From assembly GCF_018596335.1 (NCBI RefSeq), contig NZ_JAHEPS010000002.1, forward strand, positions 124,001 through 188,000: a DNA stretch of 64,000 nucleotides, read 5' to 3'. Of this stretch, positions 8,549 to 17,808 are shown piece by piece. The notes under the pieces were generated by a model. It worked only from the letters and a program-made list of their open reading frames with translations, had not been told where the DNA came from and did no database searches. This DNA comes from Shewanella jiangmenensis (GTDB taxonomy: Bacteria; Pseudomonadota; Gammaproteobacteria; Enterobacterales; Shewanellaceae). Positions within the stretch are counted from its first letter, which is position 1, and each line of letters opens with the position of its first letter. Made by a program: the position numbers and the translations under genes.

Positions 8549-9415
8549 ATGAGTGCAATGGGCCGATTCGCATTTTGGAAGAAAAATACCGGCCGCCGGG
8601 AGCTGGGGTTATATCTGGGCCCCAAAAGCTGCTGGGTGGTCGCCAAGGATTCGCCGGACAGTGGGCTGGAGCTGCCGCTGGACGGCGACAATTGGCCTGC
8701 GCTGATGGCAAGCATCAGTTCGCACTTTGGCCCGGCTGCACTTGCCATAGTGCTGGGATTTGGTCGCTATCAATTGCTGCTCGCCGATAAGCCCGCTGTC
8801 GCCGACAACGAGATGCTGGACGCCATCAAATGGGCGATAAAAGACATGGTCTCTGAGCCGGTAAGCTCCCTCAAGCTCGATTACTTCGAGTCTCCCAATC
8901 AATCGAGCAACAAAATCACCGTGGTCGCCGTTGAGCGCAGCGCGCTGGAAGCGCTGGTCAAAGCCGCCGACGAGGTAGGTTCAAGCGTCAGTGGCATCGG
9001 CATCGAAGAGCTGGTGACCGCGCGGCTCTTTGGCAGCGAAGCTCAGGCGCGCCTGGTTGTCAGCCATGTGCCCGGCAGCGAGCTGCTGTTTACCGTGGTG
9101 AAAGACGGGCGGCTGTGGATGCAGCGCCGGGTGCGCGGCTTTGCCGACCTTAACAGCATCAGCGAGCAGGATTTAAGTTATGGCGCCGCCGATAACTTAA
9201 GCCTGGAGCTGCAGCGCTCAATGGATTATTTCGAAAGCCAGCTGCGACAGGCACCGGTGGCGGCGATTGAACTTGCCACCGAAGGCGCCTCTGCCGCACT
9301 GGCAAAGTTGGTGGCGAGTAACTTCAATCAAAAGGTTGCAGCTTTGCCACCAAGGCCGGTGGGGCACACCTTCGCCATGCTCGCCTGTGAAGAGTTTATG
9401 GGGGAGCAGGCATGA
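8549..9415 (+). CDS. mshI: MSHA biogenesis protein MshI (PilM-like)
   Basis: First gene of the long overlapping MSHA block. The product (288 residues) resembles PilM-type actin-fold proteins that form the cytoplasmic side of type IV pilus alignment complexes. The N-terminus has RELGLYLGPKSCWVV, and DAIKWAIKDMVSEPVSSLKLDYFE lies near residue 90; there is no signal peptide. A second in-frame ATG at 8558 (MGRFAFWKK) has better spacing to the CGGGA ribosome site, so the true protein may be three residues shorter. It overlaps the next gene by four bases (ATGA), which implies translational coupling. Confidence 0.85.
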   Translation: MSAMGRFAFWKKNTGRRELGLYLGPKSCWVVAKDSPDSGLELPLDGDNWPALMASISSHFGPAALAIVLGFGRYQLLLADKPAVADNEMLDAIKWAIKDMVSEPVSSLKLDYFESPNQSSNKITVVAVERSALEALVKAADEVGSSVSGIGIEELVTARLFGSEAQARLVVSHVPGSELLFTVVKDGRLWMQRRVRGFADLNSISEQDLSYGAADNLSLELQRSMDYFESQLRQAPVAAIELATEGASAALAKLVASNFNQKVAALPPRPVGHTFAMLACEEFMGEQA

Positions 9416-10014
9416 GCAAATCCCATATTAACCTCTACGATGACTCGCTGCTGCCGGCGCGCCAGCGACTCAGTTTCGATACCCTCAAGCTTGCGCTTAT
9501 CTCTGTGCTGCTGTTACTGCTGCTTGGCCTTGGCGGCCTTTACTGGCAGCTGAGTTCCCTTAAAGCCGATGTGGCAGCGGCCCAAACCCAGCAGCAGGAG
9601 TTGACGGCACAAAAGCTGGCGCTTGAGCAGCGGCTGCAATCACATCAACCGGATGTCGCACTGGTGGCTGAGGTGAACGAACTGCAGGAATCGCTTGAGC
9701 TTAAACGCCTGCTACTTGGCGAAATTGGCAAGCAGCAGCGCTTTACCAGCAAAGGCTATGGCGATTTGCTCACCGACCTTGCTTCAGCTGCCGATGGCAG
9801 TTTGTGGCTTGAGCGGATTGTGGTGGCCGAGGGCGAGCTCAGATTTGAAGGCTCTGCGCGGGACCCCAAGAGTGTGCCTTTATGGGTTGAGCGGTTAAAA
9901 GAAACCAAAACCCTGCAGGGTAAGCAGTTTGCCACCATGACCATGGCCCGTGAGGATGGCAAGCCACTTGGCTTTGTGCTCACCAGCAGCGCCCTCGCTA
10001 AGGAAACGCCATGA
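9412..10014 (+). CDS. MSHA PilN-like membrane protein (MshI2)
   Basis: A 200-residue bitopic inner-membrane protein of PilN type: a short cytoplasmic N-terminus carrying INLYDDSLLPARQRL (the INLLP-type motif by which PilN docks to PilM), one membrane segment at about 26-46, a coiled coil rich in Gln/Leu (about 50-110), and a small periplasmic domain. It is expected to bridge MshI in the cytoplasm to MshJ in the periplasm. It starts within the mshI stop (ATGA) and ends within the mshJ start (ATGA). In Vibrio nomenclature it is sometimes treated as a second mshI. Confidence 0.8.
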   Translation: MSKSHINLYDDSLLPARQRLSFDTLKLALISVLLLLLLGLGGLYWQLSSLKADVAAAQTQQQELTAQKLALEQRLQSHQPDVALVAEVNELQESLELKRLLLGEIGKQQRFTSKGYGDLLTDLASAADGSLWLERIVVAEGELRFEGSARDPKSVPLWVERLKETKTLQGKQFATMTMAREDGKPLGFVLTSSALAKETP

Positions 10015-10658
10015 GCAACCTAAGCTTAAGCGAACGCTTTAACCAGCTTACCGCCCGCGAGCGCGGCATTATCTTTTGGGCGAGCCTGCTTGGGCTTTTG
10101 CTGCTTGGCTCCATGCCGCTCGAAAGCCTATGGAAACAAGCTCAGGAAAACCGGGCGCAGCTCGTTGAGCTTAACCGCAACAATCAGATTTCGCTGCAGC
10201 AAATTGCCCTTTACGAAGAGCGTTTGGCGCAGGACCCCAATCGTGACCACTTGCAGCGCAGGCAGCTTTTGCAGCAGGAGCATGCCAAGCTCGACAAGAC
10301 CCTTGAAACCGAGCTTTTGGACATGGTGCCGGCGCGGCGGATGCCGGCCGTGCTTGCCCGCATGCTTGATGGTGCGGCGGGGCTTAAGCTGGTGAGTTTC
10401 GAGTCAATCGCGCCTGTGGCGCTGCTCGAAGTGGGCGAGGAGAAAAAGCTTAATCTTTATTCCCATGGCATAGCGCTCACCCTCGAAGGTGATTACTTTG
10501 CCCTGGTTAAATTTGTGCAACTGATTGAAAACATGGAGCACAAGCTGTACTGGAAGCGGCTGGATTATCAGGTGCAGGCCTATCCCAAGGCCGAAGTGCA
10601 GCTCATTCTTCATACCCTGAGCATTAACGAGGACTTTATCCGTGTGGCGAATCATTAG
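10011..10658 (+). CDS. mshJ: MSHA biogenesis protein MshJ (PilO-like)
   Basis: A 215-residue PilO-type protein: cytoplasmic N-terminus, one membrane helix at about 23-41, a periplasmic coiled coil (about 45-100), then a small alpha/beta domain. It is expected to pair with the PilN-like product upstream and contact MshK, forming the inner-membrane alignment complex. It overlaps the upstream gene by 4 bp and mshK by 17 bp. Confidence 0.85.
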   Translation: MSNLSLSERFNQLTARERGIIFWASLLGLLLLGSMPLESLWKQAQENRAQLVELNRNNQISLQQIALYEERLAQDPNRDHLQRRQLLQQEHAKLDKTLETELLDMVPARRMPAVLARMLDGAAGLKLVSFESIAPVALLEVGEEKKLNLYSHGIALTLEGDYFALVKFVQLIENMEHKLYWKRLDYQVQAYPKAEVQLILHTLSINEDFIRVANH

Positions 10659-10944
10659 TGTATTGCTGTGCCTGTTTGCGCTGCAGGCCACGGCCAACAC
10701 CCTTAAAGACCCGACCATGCCGGGGGATTTTCGTGAACATCGCAGCCAAAAAGCCGGCAGCGGCAGCAGTAAGCTGACCAGCATCATCACCTCCGCCGAC
10801 GGCAATTTTGCCGTGATTGGCAATCGGGTGTTGTCGGTGGGCGACACAGTGGGCAGTGCGCGTATCACCGCCATTCGCAGTGATTACGTTGCGCTGTCTG
10901 ACGGCAAAACCCTCAGGCTGTTTCAGGCTATAACAGAGAGATAA
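10642..10944 (+). CDS. mshK: MSHA biogenesis protein MshK (PilP-like)
   Basis: A 100-residue exported protein with a signal sequence (MWRIISVLLCLFALQATA). It is followed by DPTMPGDF, the DPF/DPM-like opening seen in PilP and GspC-like periplasmic proteins, and a small beta domain (GNRVLSVGDTVGSARITAI, YVALSDGKTLRLF). It would link the inner-membrane complex to the MshL secretin. The start is a GTG at 10642, supported by GAGGA at 10629-10633 and by the complete signal peptide that results. It overlaps mshJ by 17 bp. Confidence 0.82.
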   Translation: MWRIISVLLCLFALQATANTLKDPTMPGDFREHRSQKAGSGSSKLTSIITSADGNFAVIGNRVLSVGDTVGSARITAIRSDYVALSDGKTLRLFQAITER

Positions 10945-10949
10945 AAGAC

Positions 10950-12623
10950 ATGGCAATTTCCGGTATCAAATACCTCCCTGCGCTGTTGTCGCTTGGCCTG
11001 ATGGCCTGCCAGAGCACTGACAGACCAAATCCCGATGCCTCCAAAGAAGTGCTGAAAGAAGCCACCGCCGCTACCCCGGCACCCGTGCCAGTGGCCGTAA
11101 TGCCCGATGCGGTTTCGCGGGAGCTTGCCAGCGGCTCGTCGGCAGCCTTTGCGCCCACGCTGCCACCGGAGCGCCGCTTTGATGTGGCTGCAAACGATGT
11201 GGACGCGCGGGTGTTTTTCCCAAGTCTGGTGAAAGGCACACCGTTTTCGATGGCGGTGCATCCCGATGTGCAGGGCAAAATTTCCCTGTCACTCAAAGGC
11301 GTGACCTTAAGTGAAGCCCTGCAGGTGGTTGAAGATTTATATGGCTACGAAGTCAGCCACGAAGGCCGGGTGCTGAGGGTGTTTCCTGCCGGCATGCGCA
11401 CCGAGACCTTTCCGGTTAATTACCTCTACATGGAGCGCCAGGGCGTGTCGCTGACATCGGTTACGTCCGGCCGGATCTCCGACAATAACAACAATAACGG
11501 CAGCAACAATAACAACAATAATAACGGCAACAACAACGGCAATTTTTCAAACGGCGGCAATAACGGTAATAGCAACAACGGCAGCAATAACACCAACGGC
11601 ACCTTTATTCAGTCCCGCACCAAAACCGATTTCTGGGGCGAGCTGAAAGAAACCCTTGAATCCCTGATTGGCGCCGATGGCAATGGCCGCAATGTGGTGG
11701 TAACACCGCAGGCCGGCTTGGTGACTGTGCGTGCTCAGCCCAATGAGCTGCGCCAGGTGCGGGAGTTTTTGTCCAAGGCTGAAAGCCATCTGCAGCGCCA
11801 GGTCATACTCGAAGCCAAGGTGCTGGAAGTAACTCTGTCCGATGGTTATCAGCAGGGCATTCAATGGAGCCAGATTGCCGGCAGCGCGGCCGCCGATGGC
11901 AATACCAAAATCAATTTCTCCACCAGTCCCGGGGTGCTTGGCAATCAGATCACCGGGGTGCTTGGCGGCGTAACCTCTTTGTCGCTCACCGGCTCTGATT
12001 TCAGTGCCATGATCAATCTGCTCGACACCCAGGGCGATGTGGATGTGCTCTCAAGCCCGCGGGTAACCGCCTCCAATAACCAAAAGGCGGTGATTAAGGT
12101 CGGCACCGATGAGTATTTCGTGACTGATGTGTCGTCCACTACTGTGGCGGGCACAACACCTGTGACCAGCCCCGAAGTAGAGCTGACGCCATTTTTCTCC
12201 GGCATCGCACTCGATGTTACTCCGCAAATCGACGGTGAAGGCAATGTGCTTTTGCATGTGCATCCGTCGGTGATCGATGTGAAAGAGCAGACCAAGCAAA
12301 TCAAAATCAGCGACAGCAACCTGGAGCTGCCACTGGCGCAAAGTGAAATCCGCGAGTCAGACACAGTAATCAAAGCCGCCTCAGGCGACGTGGTGGTGAT
12401 TGGCGGCCTGATGAAGAGCGAGAACATTGAGCTGGTGTCAAAGGTGCCGCTGCTTGGGGATATTCCGCTGATTGGTGAAGCCTTTACCAACCGTAACAAT
12501 GCTACCCGCAAAACAGAGCTGGTGATCCTGCTTAAGCCTACCGTGGTGGTTAACGGTACCTGGCAGAAGGAGCTTGAGCGCTCGAAGCTGCTGCTCGACC
12601 GCTGGTATCCCGAGGGGCAGTAA
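10950..12623 (+). CDS. mshL: MSHA outer-membrane secretin MshL
   Basis: The 557-residue secretin that forms the outer-membrane pore for the pilus. It has a lipoprotein-type signal with lipobox LMAC (Cys at residue 20), a secretin/TonB short N-terminal domain (about 85-150), and a C-terminal secretin domain (about 275-540) with VPLLGDIPLIGEAFTNRN, the conserved secretin signature. Between them, residues about 178-220 are almost only Asn and Gly, encoded by AAC/AAT/GGC repeats at about 11482-11600. Such a linker is unusually extended here and may be length-variable. It lies 5 bp after mshK and 2 bp before mshM. Confidence 0.93.
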   Translation: MAISGIKYLPALLSLGLMACQSTDRPNPDASKEVLKEATAATPAPVPVAVMPDAVSRELASGSSAAFAPTLPPERRFDVAANDVDARVFFPSLVKGTPFSMAVHPDVQGKISLSLKGVTLSEALQVVEDLYGYEVSHEGRVLRVFPAGMRTETFPVNYLYMERQGVSLTSVTSGRISDNNNNNGSNNNNNNNGNNNGNFSNGGNNGNSNNGSNNTNGTFIQSRTKTDFWGELKETLESLIGADGNGRNVVVTPQAGLVTVRAQPNELRQVREFLSKAESHLQRQVILEAKVLEVTLSDGYQQGIQWSQIAGSAAADGNTKINFSTSPGVLGNQITGVLGGVTSLSLTGSDFSAMINLLDTQGDVDVLSSPRVTASNNQKAVIKVGTDEYFVTDVSSTTVAGTTPVTSPEVELTPFFSGIALDVTPQIDGEGNVLLHVHPSVIDVKEQTKQIKISDSNLELPLAQSEIRESDTVIKAASGDVVVIGGLMKSENIELVSKVPLLGDIPLIGEAFTNRNNATRKTELVILLKPTVVVNGTWQKELERSKLLLDRWYPEGQ

Positions 12624-12625
12624 CA

Positions 12626-13543
12626 GTGTATCTGCAGCACTTTGGCCTGAGTGAAGCTCCGTTTGCGCTGACGCCCAACACGGGGTTTTTCTTTGCGCTC
12701 GCGCCCCATGTCGAGGCGCTGCAGGTGCTGCAGGTAGCGCTGCAAACCGGTGAAGGTTTTATCAAGGTCACCGGCGAAGTGGGTACTGGCAAAACCCTGA
12801 TTTTGCGTAAATTGCTCAACGAGTTGCCGCCGCCATTCCGCTGTGCCTATCTGCCCAATCCCTGTTTGTCGCCGGCCGAGCTGCGCTGGGCGCTGGCACT
12901 CGAACTTGGGCTTAAGTATTCGGCCAATATCGACCAGCAGCAACTGACCTGCCTTATTCAGCAGCAACTGCTGGCGCTCGCCGCCCACGGCCACAGCGTG
13001 GTGCTGGTGCTGGATGAGGCCCAGGCGTTGCCGGATGAAAGCCTCGAAACCTTAAGGCTTTTTACCAACCTTGAAACCGAAAGCCGCAAGTTGCTGCAGG
13101 TGGTCCTGTTCGGTCAGCCTGAGCTGGATGAGCGCCTGGCGCGCCACGAGCTGCGCCAGTTAAGGCAGCGGATCACCTTCAGCTATCGGCTGCGGCCGCT
13201 CACAGAGGCCGAAACCGGTGCTTACCTTGAGCACAGGCTGCGGGTCGCGGGTCTTGATGTTGATGCCCCAGCGCTGTTTGAGCGCAGCGCGGTGGCAGCC
13301 ATTGCCCGGGCATCCCGTGGTATTCCACGGTTAATCAATGTGCTGGCCCATAAATCCCTGATGCTTGGCTTTGGTCAGGGGGCGATGCGCATCGGCCGCA
13401 AGCAGGCGCAGCTCGCCATTCGCGATACTGAAGATGCCGCGCGGTCACAGTGGCCGCGCTGGCTGATGTTTGTCGGTTTGATGGGCACTGCCGCTGTTTT
13501 TGGGGTGCTGGTGACCCTGCGCTTTGCTGGAGGTCTGGCATGA
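12626..13543 (+). CDS. mshM: MSHA biogenesis ATPase MshM (ExeA-like)
   Basis: A 305-residue AAA+ ATPase of the ExeA/GspA type. Walker A is GEVGTGKTLILRKLL (about residue 53) and Walker B is VLVLDEAQAL (about 128). Sensor-like RQRITFSYRL follows, and a single membrane helix sits at the C-terminus (about 282-303). ExeA-type proteins help the secretin pass or assemble through peptidoglycan, consistent with its place directly after mshL. The start codon is GTG at 12626, three bases after the mshL stop. The C-terminus overlaps mshN by four bases. Confidence 0.88.
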   Translation: MYLQHFGLSEAPFALTPNTGFFFALAPHVEALQVLQVALQTGEGFIKVTGEVGTGKTLILRKLLNELPPPFRCAYLPNPCLSPAELRWALALELGLKYSANIDQQQLTCLIQQQLLALAAHGHSVVLVLDEAQALPDESLETLRLFTNLETESRKLLQVVLFGQPELDERLARHELRQLRQRITFSYRLRPLTEAETGAYLEHRLRVAGLDVDAPALFERSAVAAIARASRGIPRLINVLAHKSLMLGFGQGAMRIGRKQAQLAIRDTEDAARSQWPRWLMFVGLMGTAAVFGVLVTLRFAGGLA

Positions 13544-14820
13544 GCGTAATCAATCAGATGCTTAAAGATTTGGACAAGCGCGAGCAGGTTCTTGAGGTGC
13601 GGGCCGTGCCCAAAGCTGTGGTTGCGGCGCCGAAATCCGCCAAAACACTGCCGCTGCTCATGCTGGCACTCTTGCTGCTGGTATTGTCGTTGCTGGTGAC
13701 GGCCGGCTGGCTTTGGCGTCAGCAAGGCTCTCTCAGCGATACGCCGTTGGCGACGCAGGCGGCCGCACAGCCTGAGGTTTCCGCCGCAGAAAACAGCGCT
13801 GCCAAACAATTGCAGCCCACTGTGAGTGAATTGCCAGCAGCATCGCCGCCGGCTGAGCACAGCGCGCAGCGCGCCGCTGAGCCTGAAGCAGAAGGCAATA
13901 CAGAGACCAAAACAGAGACCAATACAGAAGTTAAAGCAGCAGCCAAAACCGCAGCCTTGGCGGCGCCGCAAGCTCAGCCTCAGCTTCAAACCGAAACCCA
14001 GGCTCAAACTCACGCTCAAACTCAAGCTCAAGCTGAATCTGAATCTCAACCTCGGACTGAAGCTGTACCTGCGAGCGCGGCTGCGGATGCAGCCAAACGC
14101 GCTGCTGTTGCCAATCAATCAGCTGCCAAACTCACTGCTGCCAATCTGGCCGCTGCCGAAACCCCAACTTTTTCTGACGAAAAGTCCGCCAGCGTCCCGA
14201 CTGAGCAAAGCCGGATGGCGGTGACCGAGGTGCGCCTGTCACCGGCGGCTCGGGCCGAGCGGGCCATGACCAGGGCGCAGGACGCCGAAGCGTCAGGCAG
14301 GCTCGATGAAGCGGCCAAGTATTATGCGGATGCACTGTTTGCCCAAAACGATCGCCACGATGCAAGGCGTCGTCTGGCGGCGCTTCGATACGGTCAGGGC
14401 AAGACGGACGAAGCCATGCGCCTGCTGGAAGCCGGGCAGCTTGCCTATCCGGATGAAGCTTCGTTTTCGCTGCTGCTTGCCAAGCTCTTTATCGAGCGCG
14501 GCGAGCTGAATAAGGCGCAGGCCAACCTTGAGCGCATCAGCGAAGGTTCGGAGTACCGACGCGACAAATGGCTGCTGCTGGCCGATATCGCCCGCAGCAC
14601 ACAGGACCATCCGCTTGCCGAGCAAAGCTACACCCGGCTGCTCGCTGGCGGCGAAGATAGATCATCCTGGTGGCTTGGGCTTGCTTACGCTCAGGACGCG
14701 CAGGGCAAATTTACCGATGCGGCCGACAGTTACCGCCGTGCGCTGGCGGGGCGGGAGTTATCTGCTGAGGCCCGCCGCTTTGCGTCAGACAGATTGTTGC
14801 AGCTTGGAGGCAACCAATGA
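13540..14820 (+). CDS. mshN: MSHA biogenesis protein MshN (TPR, GspB-like position)
   Basis: A 426-residue inner-membrane protein starting MSVINQMLKDLDKR, the standard MshN opening. A longer frame from 13450 overlaps mshM and was rejected. It has one membrane segment (about 36-57), then a long Ala/Glu/Thr/Gln-rich periplasmic linker (about 65-230) that includes runs of QTQAQ-like repeats encoded by CAAACT/CAAGCT hexamers near 13995-14045. C-terminal TPR repeats (about 250-420; RLDEAAKYYADALF, GKTDEAMRLLEAGQ) follow. Its partner is probably MshM, by analogy with ExeA-ExeB. It overlaps mshM and mshE by 4 bp each. Confidence 0.85.
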   Translation: MSVINQMLKDLDKREQVLEVRAVPKAVVAAPKSAKTLPLLMLALLLLVLSLLVTAGWLWRQQGSLSDTPLATQAAAQPEVSAAENSAAKQLQPTVSELPAASPPAEHSAQRAAEPEAEGNTETKTETNTEVKAAAKTAALAAPQAQPQLQTETQAQTHAQTQAQAESESQPRTEAVPASAAADAAKRAAVANQSAAKLTAANLAAAETPTFSDEKSASVPTEQSRMAVTEVRLSPAARAERAMTRAQDAEASGRLDEAAKYYADALFAQNDRHDARRRLAALRYGQGKTDEAMRLLEAGQLAYPDEASFSLLLAKLFIERGELNKAQANLERISEGSEYRRDKWLLLADIARSTQDHPLAEQSYTRLLAGGEDRSSWWLGLAYAQDAQGKFTDAADSYRRALAGRELSAEARRFASDRLLQLGGNQ

Positions 14821-16580
14821 AACCCAAATTGAAAATGCGCCTTGGCGACCTTTTGGTCTCTGAGCAAATCATTGGTGAAGACCAACTGACCGCGGCCCTT
14901 GGCGAGCAGAAAAATACCGGCCGAAAACTTGGCCGCACCCTGATTGATTTGGGTTTTATCACTGAAGATCAGTTGCTTAAGTTTTTGTCGCAGCAGCTTA
15001 ACATTCCCTTTATCGACGTCAGCCGTCGCCCCGTGCCGCCGCCGGTGGTGAATTTACTGCCGGAAGTGCAGGCACGCCGTTACCGTGCGCTGGTGATTGA
15101 AGATAAAGGCGATGCGGTGGTGGTGGCCATGAGCGACCCGGCCGACCTGCAGGCGCTGGATAACCTCGAAGTGCTGCTTGCGCCCAAGCGGCTTGAGATT
15201 GCGGTGGCGCCCGAGGCGCAGCTGATGCAGGCCTTTGATAACCTGTACCGGCGCACGGAACAGATTGCGCAGATGGCGGGCAAGCTTGAAGAAGAATACG
15301 CCGCCGACGAAGCCTTCGACCTGGCGGCGCTGACCGCCGGTGACAGCGACAGTGAAACCACAGTGGTTAAGCTGCTGCAGTCGATTTTTGAAGATGCGGT
15401 GCAGATGCGCGCCTCGGATATTCACATCGAGCCCGGCGAAAAATCGCTGCGCATTCGTCAGCGGGTCGACGGCCATTTGCAGGAAACCGTGCTCAATGAA
15501 GTGAATATTGCCGCCGCGCTGGTGCTCAGGCTTAAGTTGATGGCAGGCCTTGATATTTCAGAAAAACGTTTGCCGCAGGACGGCCGTTTTCACATGGAAA
15601 TCAAGGGCCATAAAATCGATGTGCGTATCTCCACCATGCCGATTTACCATGGCGAGTCGGTGGTGATGCGTTTGCTTGACCAGTCGGCGGGGCTGCTCAC
15701 CCTCAACGAAACCGGTATGCCGCAGCACATCCTTGAGCGGGTGCGCAAACAAATCAAACGCCCTCACGGTATGCTGTTGGTCACTGGCCCCACGGGTAGC
15801 GGTAAAACCACCACGCTTTATGGCATTTTGAGTGAGCTCAACACCGCCGACAGAAAAATCATCACGGTGGAAGACCCGGTGGAATACCAGTTGCCGCGGA
15901 TTAATCAGGTGCAGGTTAACCACAAGATTGGCCTTAACTTTTCCAACGTGCTGCGCACCACCCTGCGTCAGGACCCGGATATCATCATGGTCGGTGAGAT
16001 GCGCGACCACGAAACCGTGGAAATCGGCCTTCGCGGCGCGCTTACCGGTCACTTTGTGCTTTCGACGCTTCACACCAACGATGCGGTGACCTCGGCGCTG
16101 CGTCTGTTGGATATGGGCGCGGCGAGCTACCTGGTGGCGAGTGCGCTGCGGGTCATTATCGCCCAGCGTCTGGTGCGGCGGGTGTGCCATAACTGCGCGG
16201 TGGACTATCATCCGTCGGCGCAGGAAATGGCCTGGCTTGCCAGTGTCGGTAAAAAGCAGGATTTCAGCTCGGCGCGTTTTCGTGTTGGTACAGGTTGTCA
16301 GAGTTGTAACGGCACAGGTTATCGCGGCCGTATTGGTATTTTTGAACTGCTTGAGCTGGATGAGGCCATGGTGGACGCCATGCGTACCGGCAATCCGCAG
16401 GACTTTGCCCGCGCTGCCCACGCCAGCCCTAATTTCACCCCGCTGACCGTCTCCGCCATGATGTATCTGGCCCAGGGCATGACTACCATCGAAGAGGTGG
16501 CGCGGCTTGTTGAAGACATGAGCGACACCCCTATGCCATTGTCGCAGGACGTGGCGCAGTTTGAACAAGGGAGCGTCTGA
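14817..16580 (+). CDS. mshE: MSHA extension ATPase MshE with c-di-GMP-binding MshEN domain
   Basis: The 587-residue hexameric ATPase that powers pilus extension. The N-terminus has the tandem MshEN motifs that bind c-di-GMP: RLGDLLVSEQIIGEDQLTA (from residue 8) and KLGRTLIDLGFITEDQLLK (from about 38). In the first motif the glycine usually found in the xxGxI position is Gln (SEQII). The ATPase core has Walker A GPTGSGKTTTLYG, the Asp box around ITVEDPVEYQL, Walker B IIMVGEMRDHETV, and the His box HFVLSTLHTND. A zinc-type tetracysteine is formed by CHNC and CQSC. It overlaps mshN by 4 bp; mshG begins 2 bp after it. Confidence 0.95.
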   Translation: MKPKLKMRLGDLLVSEQIIGEDQLTAALGEQKNTGRKLGRTLIDLGFITEDQLLKFLSQQLNIPFIDVSRRPVPPPVVNLLPEVQARRYRALVIEDKGDAVVVAMSDPADLQALDNLEVLLAPKRLEIAVAPEAQLMQAFDNLYRRTEQIAQMAGKLEEEYAADEAFDLAALTAGDSDSETTVVKLLQSIFEDAVQMRASDIHIEPGEKSLRIRQRVDGHLQETVLNEVNIAAALVLRLKLMAGLDISEKRLPQDGRFHMEIKGHKIDVRISTMPIYHGESVVMRLLDQSAGLLTLNETGMPQHILERVRKQIKRPHGMLLVTGPTGSGKTTTLYGILSELNTADRKIITVEDPVEYQLPRINQVQVNHKIGLNFSNVLRTTLRQDPDIIMVGEMRDHETVEIGLRGALTGHFVLSTLHTNDAVTSALRLLDMGAASYLVASALRVIIAQRLVRRVCHNCAVDYHPSAQEMAWLASVGKKQDFSSARFRVGTGCQSCNGTGYRGRIGIFELLELDEAMVDAMRTGNPQDFARAAHASPNFTPLTVSAMMYLAQGMTTIEEVARLVEDMSDTPMPLSQDVAQFEQGSV

Positions 16581-16582
16581 GC

Positions 16583-17803
16583 ATGCCGGTATACAGCTAT
16601 CGGGGGCGAAACGCCCAGGGGCAACAGGTTACCGGGGTGCTGGATGCACAGTCGGAGAATGCCGCCGCCGATCAGCTGCTGGCTCGGGCGGTTATTCCGC
16701 TTGAGCTGAAAGAAACCAAACAGGCCGGGGAAGGATTCAACTTCAAGTCCCTGTTCAAAGGGCGGGTGAAGCTTGAAGAGCTACAGATTTTTACCCGCCA
16801 GATGTATTCCTTAAGCCGCTCGGGCATTCCGATTTTGCGCGCGATAGCCGGCCTTAGCGAAACCACCCATTCGCAGCTGATGAAAGATGCGCTGGATGAT
16901 ATCTCTGCTCAGCTCACCGCCGGCCGGCCATTGTCGTCGGCCATGAACCATCACCCCGAAGTATTTGATGCGCTGTTTGTTTCTATGGCGCATGTGGGCG
17001 AAAACACCGGCAAACTCGAAGATGTGTTTTTGCAGCTTTCCGGCTACCTTGAGCGCGAGCAGGAAACCCGCCGGCGGATCAAATCCGCCATGCGTTACCC
17101 CATGTTTGTGCTTATCGCCATCGGTATCGCCATGGTGATTCTGAACATTATGGTTATCCCTAAATTTGCCGACATGTTTTCGCGCTTTGGCGCCGAGCTG
17201 CCCTGGGCGACCAAGCTGCTGATTACGACCTCCAACTTTTTCGTCAATTACTGGTGGCTTATCGGTATGGTGCTTGTTGGTGTGTTCGGCGGCGTCAGCT
17301 ACTGGCATAAAACCCCCAAGGGGGAAAAACAGTGGGATAAATGGAAGCTGCACCTGCCGGCGGTGGGCTCGATTATCGAACGCTCAACCCTGTCGCGCTA
17401 TTGCCGCAGCTTTGCCATGATGATGGGCGCAGGCGTGCCCATGACCCAGGCGCTGAGTCTCGTTGCCGATGCGGTGGATAATGCCTTTATGCACGACAAA
17501 ATCGTCGCCATGCGCCGCGGGATTGAATCGGGCGAGTCCATGCTCAGGGTGTCCAACAGCAGCAAACTATTTACGCCTTTAGTACTGCAAATGGTTGCAG
17601 TAGGTGAAGAAACGGGGCAACTTGAGCAATTGCTGAATGACGCCGCCGACTTTTACGAAGGCGAAGTTGATTACGACCTTAAAAACCTGACCGCCAAGCT
17701 TGAACCCATTCTCATCGGTATAGTCGCAGCCATTGTGTTGGTGCTGGCGCTGGGTATTTACCTGCCGATGTGGGACATGCTCAACGTGGTCAAGGGAGGC
17801 TGA
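16583..17803 (+). CDS. mshG: MSHA inner-membrane platform protein MshG (PilC/GspF-like)
   Basis: A 406-residue polytopic platform protein of the GspF/PilC family, which couples the ATPase to pilin assembly. It contains two related GspF domains (about 70-195 and 270-395) with the characteristic FTRQMYSLSRSGIPILRAI and FAMMMGAGVPMTQAL motifs, and membrane segments near 168-190, 218-240 and 375-398. The start at 16583 gives MPVYSYRGRN, the usual family N-terminus. It lies directly after mshE, its expected partner. Confidence 0.93.
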   Translation: MPVYSYRGRNAQGQQVTGVLDAQSENAAADQLLARAVIPLELKETKQAGEGFNFKSLFKGRVKLEELQIFTRQMYSLSRSGIPILRAIAGLSETTHSQLMKDALDDISAQLTAGRPLSSAMNHHPEVFDALFVSMAHVGENTGKLEDVFLQLSGYLEREQETRRRIKSAMRYPMFVLIAIGIAMVILNIMVIPKFADMFSRFGAELPWATKLLITTSNFFVNYWWLIGMVLVGVFGGVSYWHKTPKGEKQWDKWKLHLPAVGSIIERSTLSRYCRSFAMMMGAGVPMTQALSLVADAVDNAFMHDKIVAMRRGIESGESMLRVSNSSKLFTPLVLQMVAVGEETGQLEQLLNDAADFYEGEVDYDLKNLTAKLEPILIGIVAAIVLVLALGIYLPMWDMLNVVKGG

Positions 17804-17808
17804 GCCGG

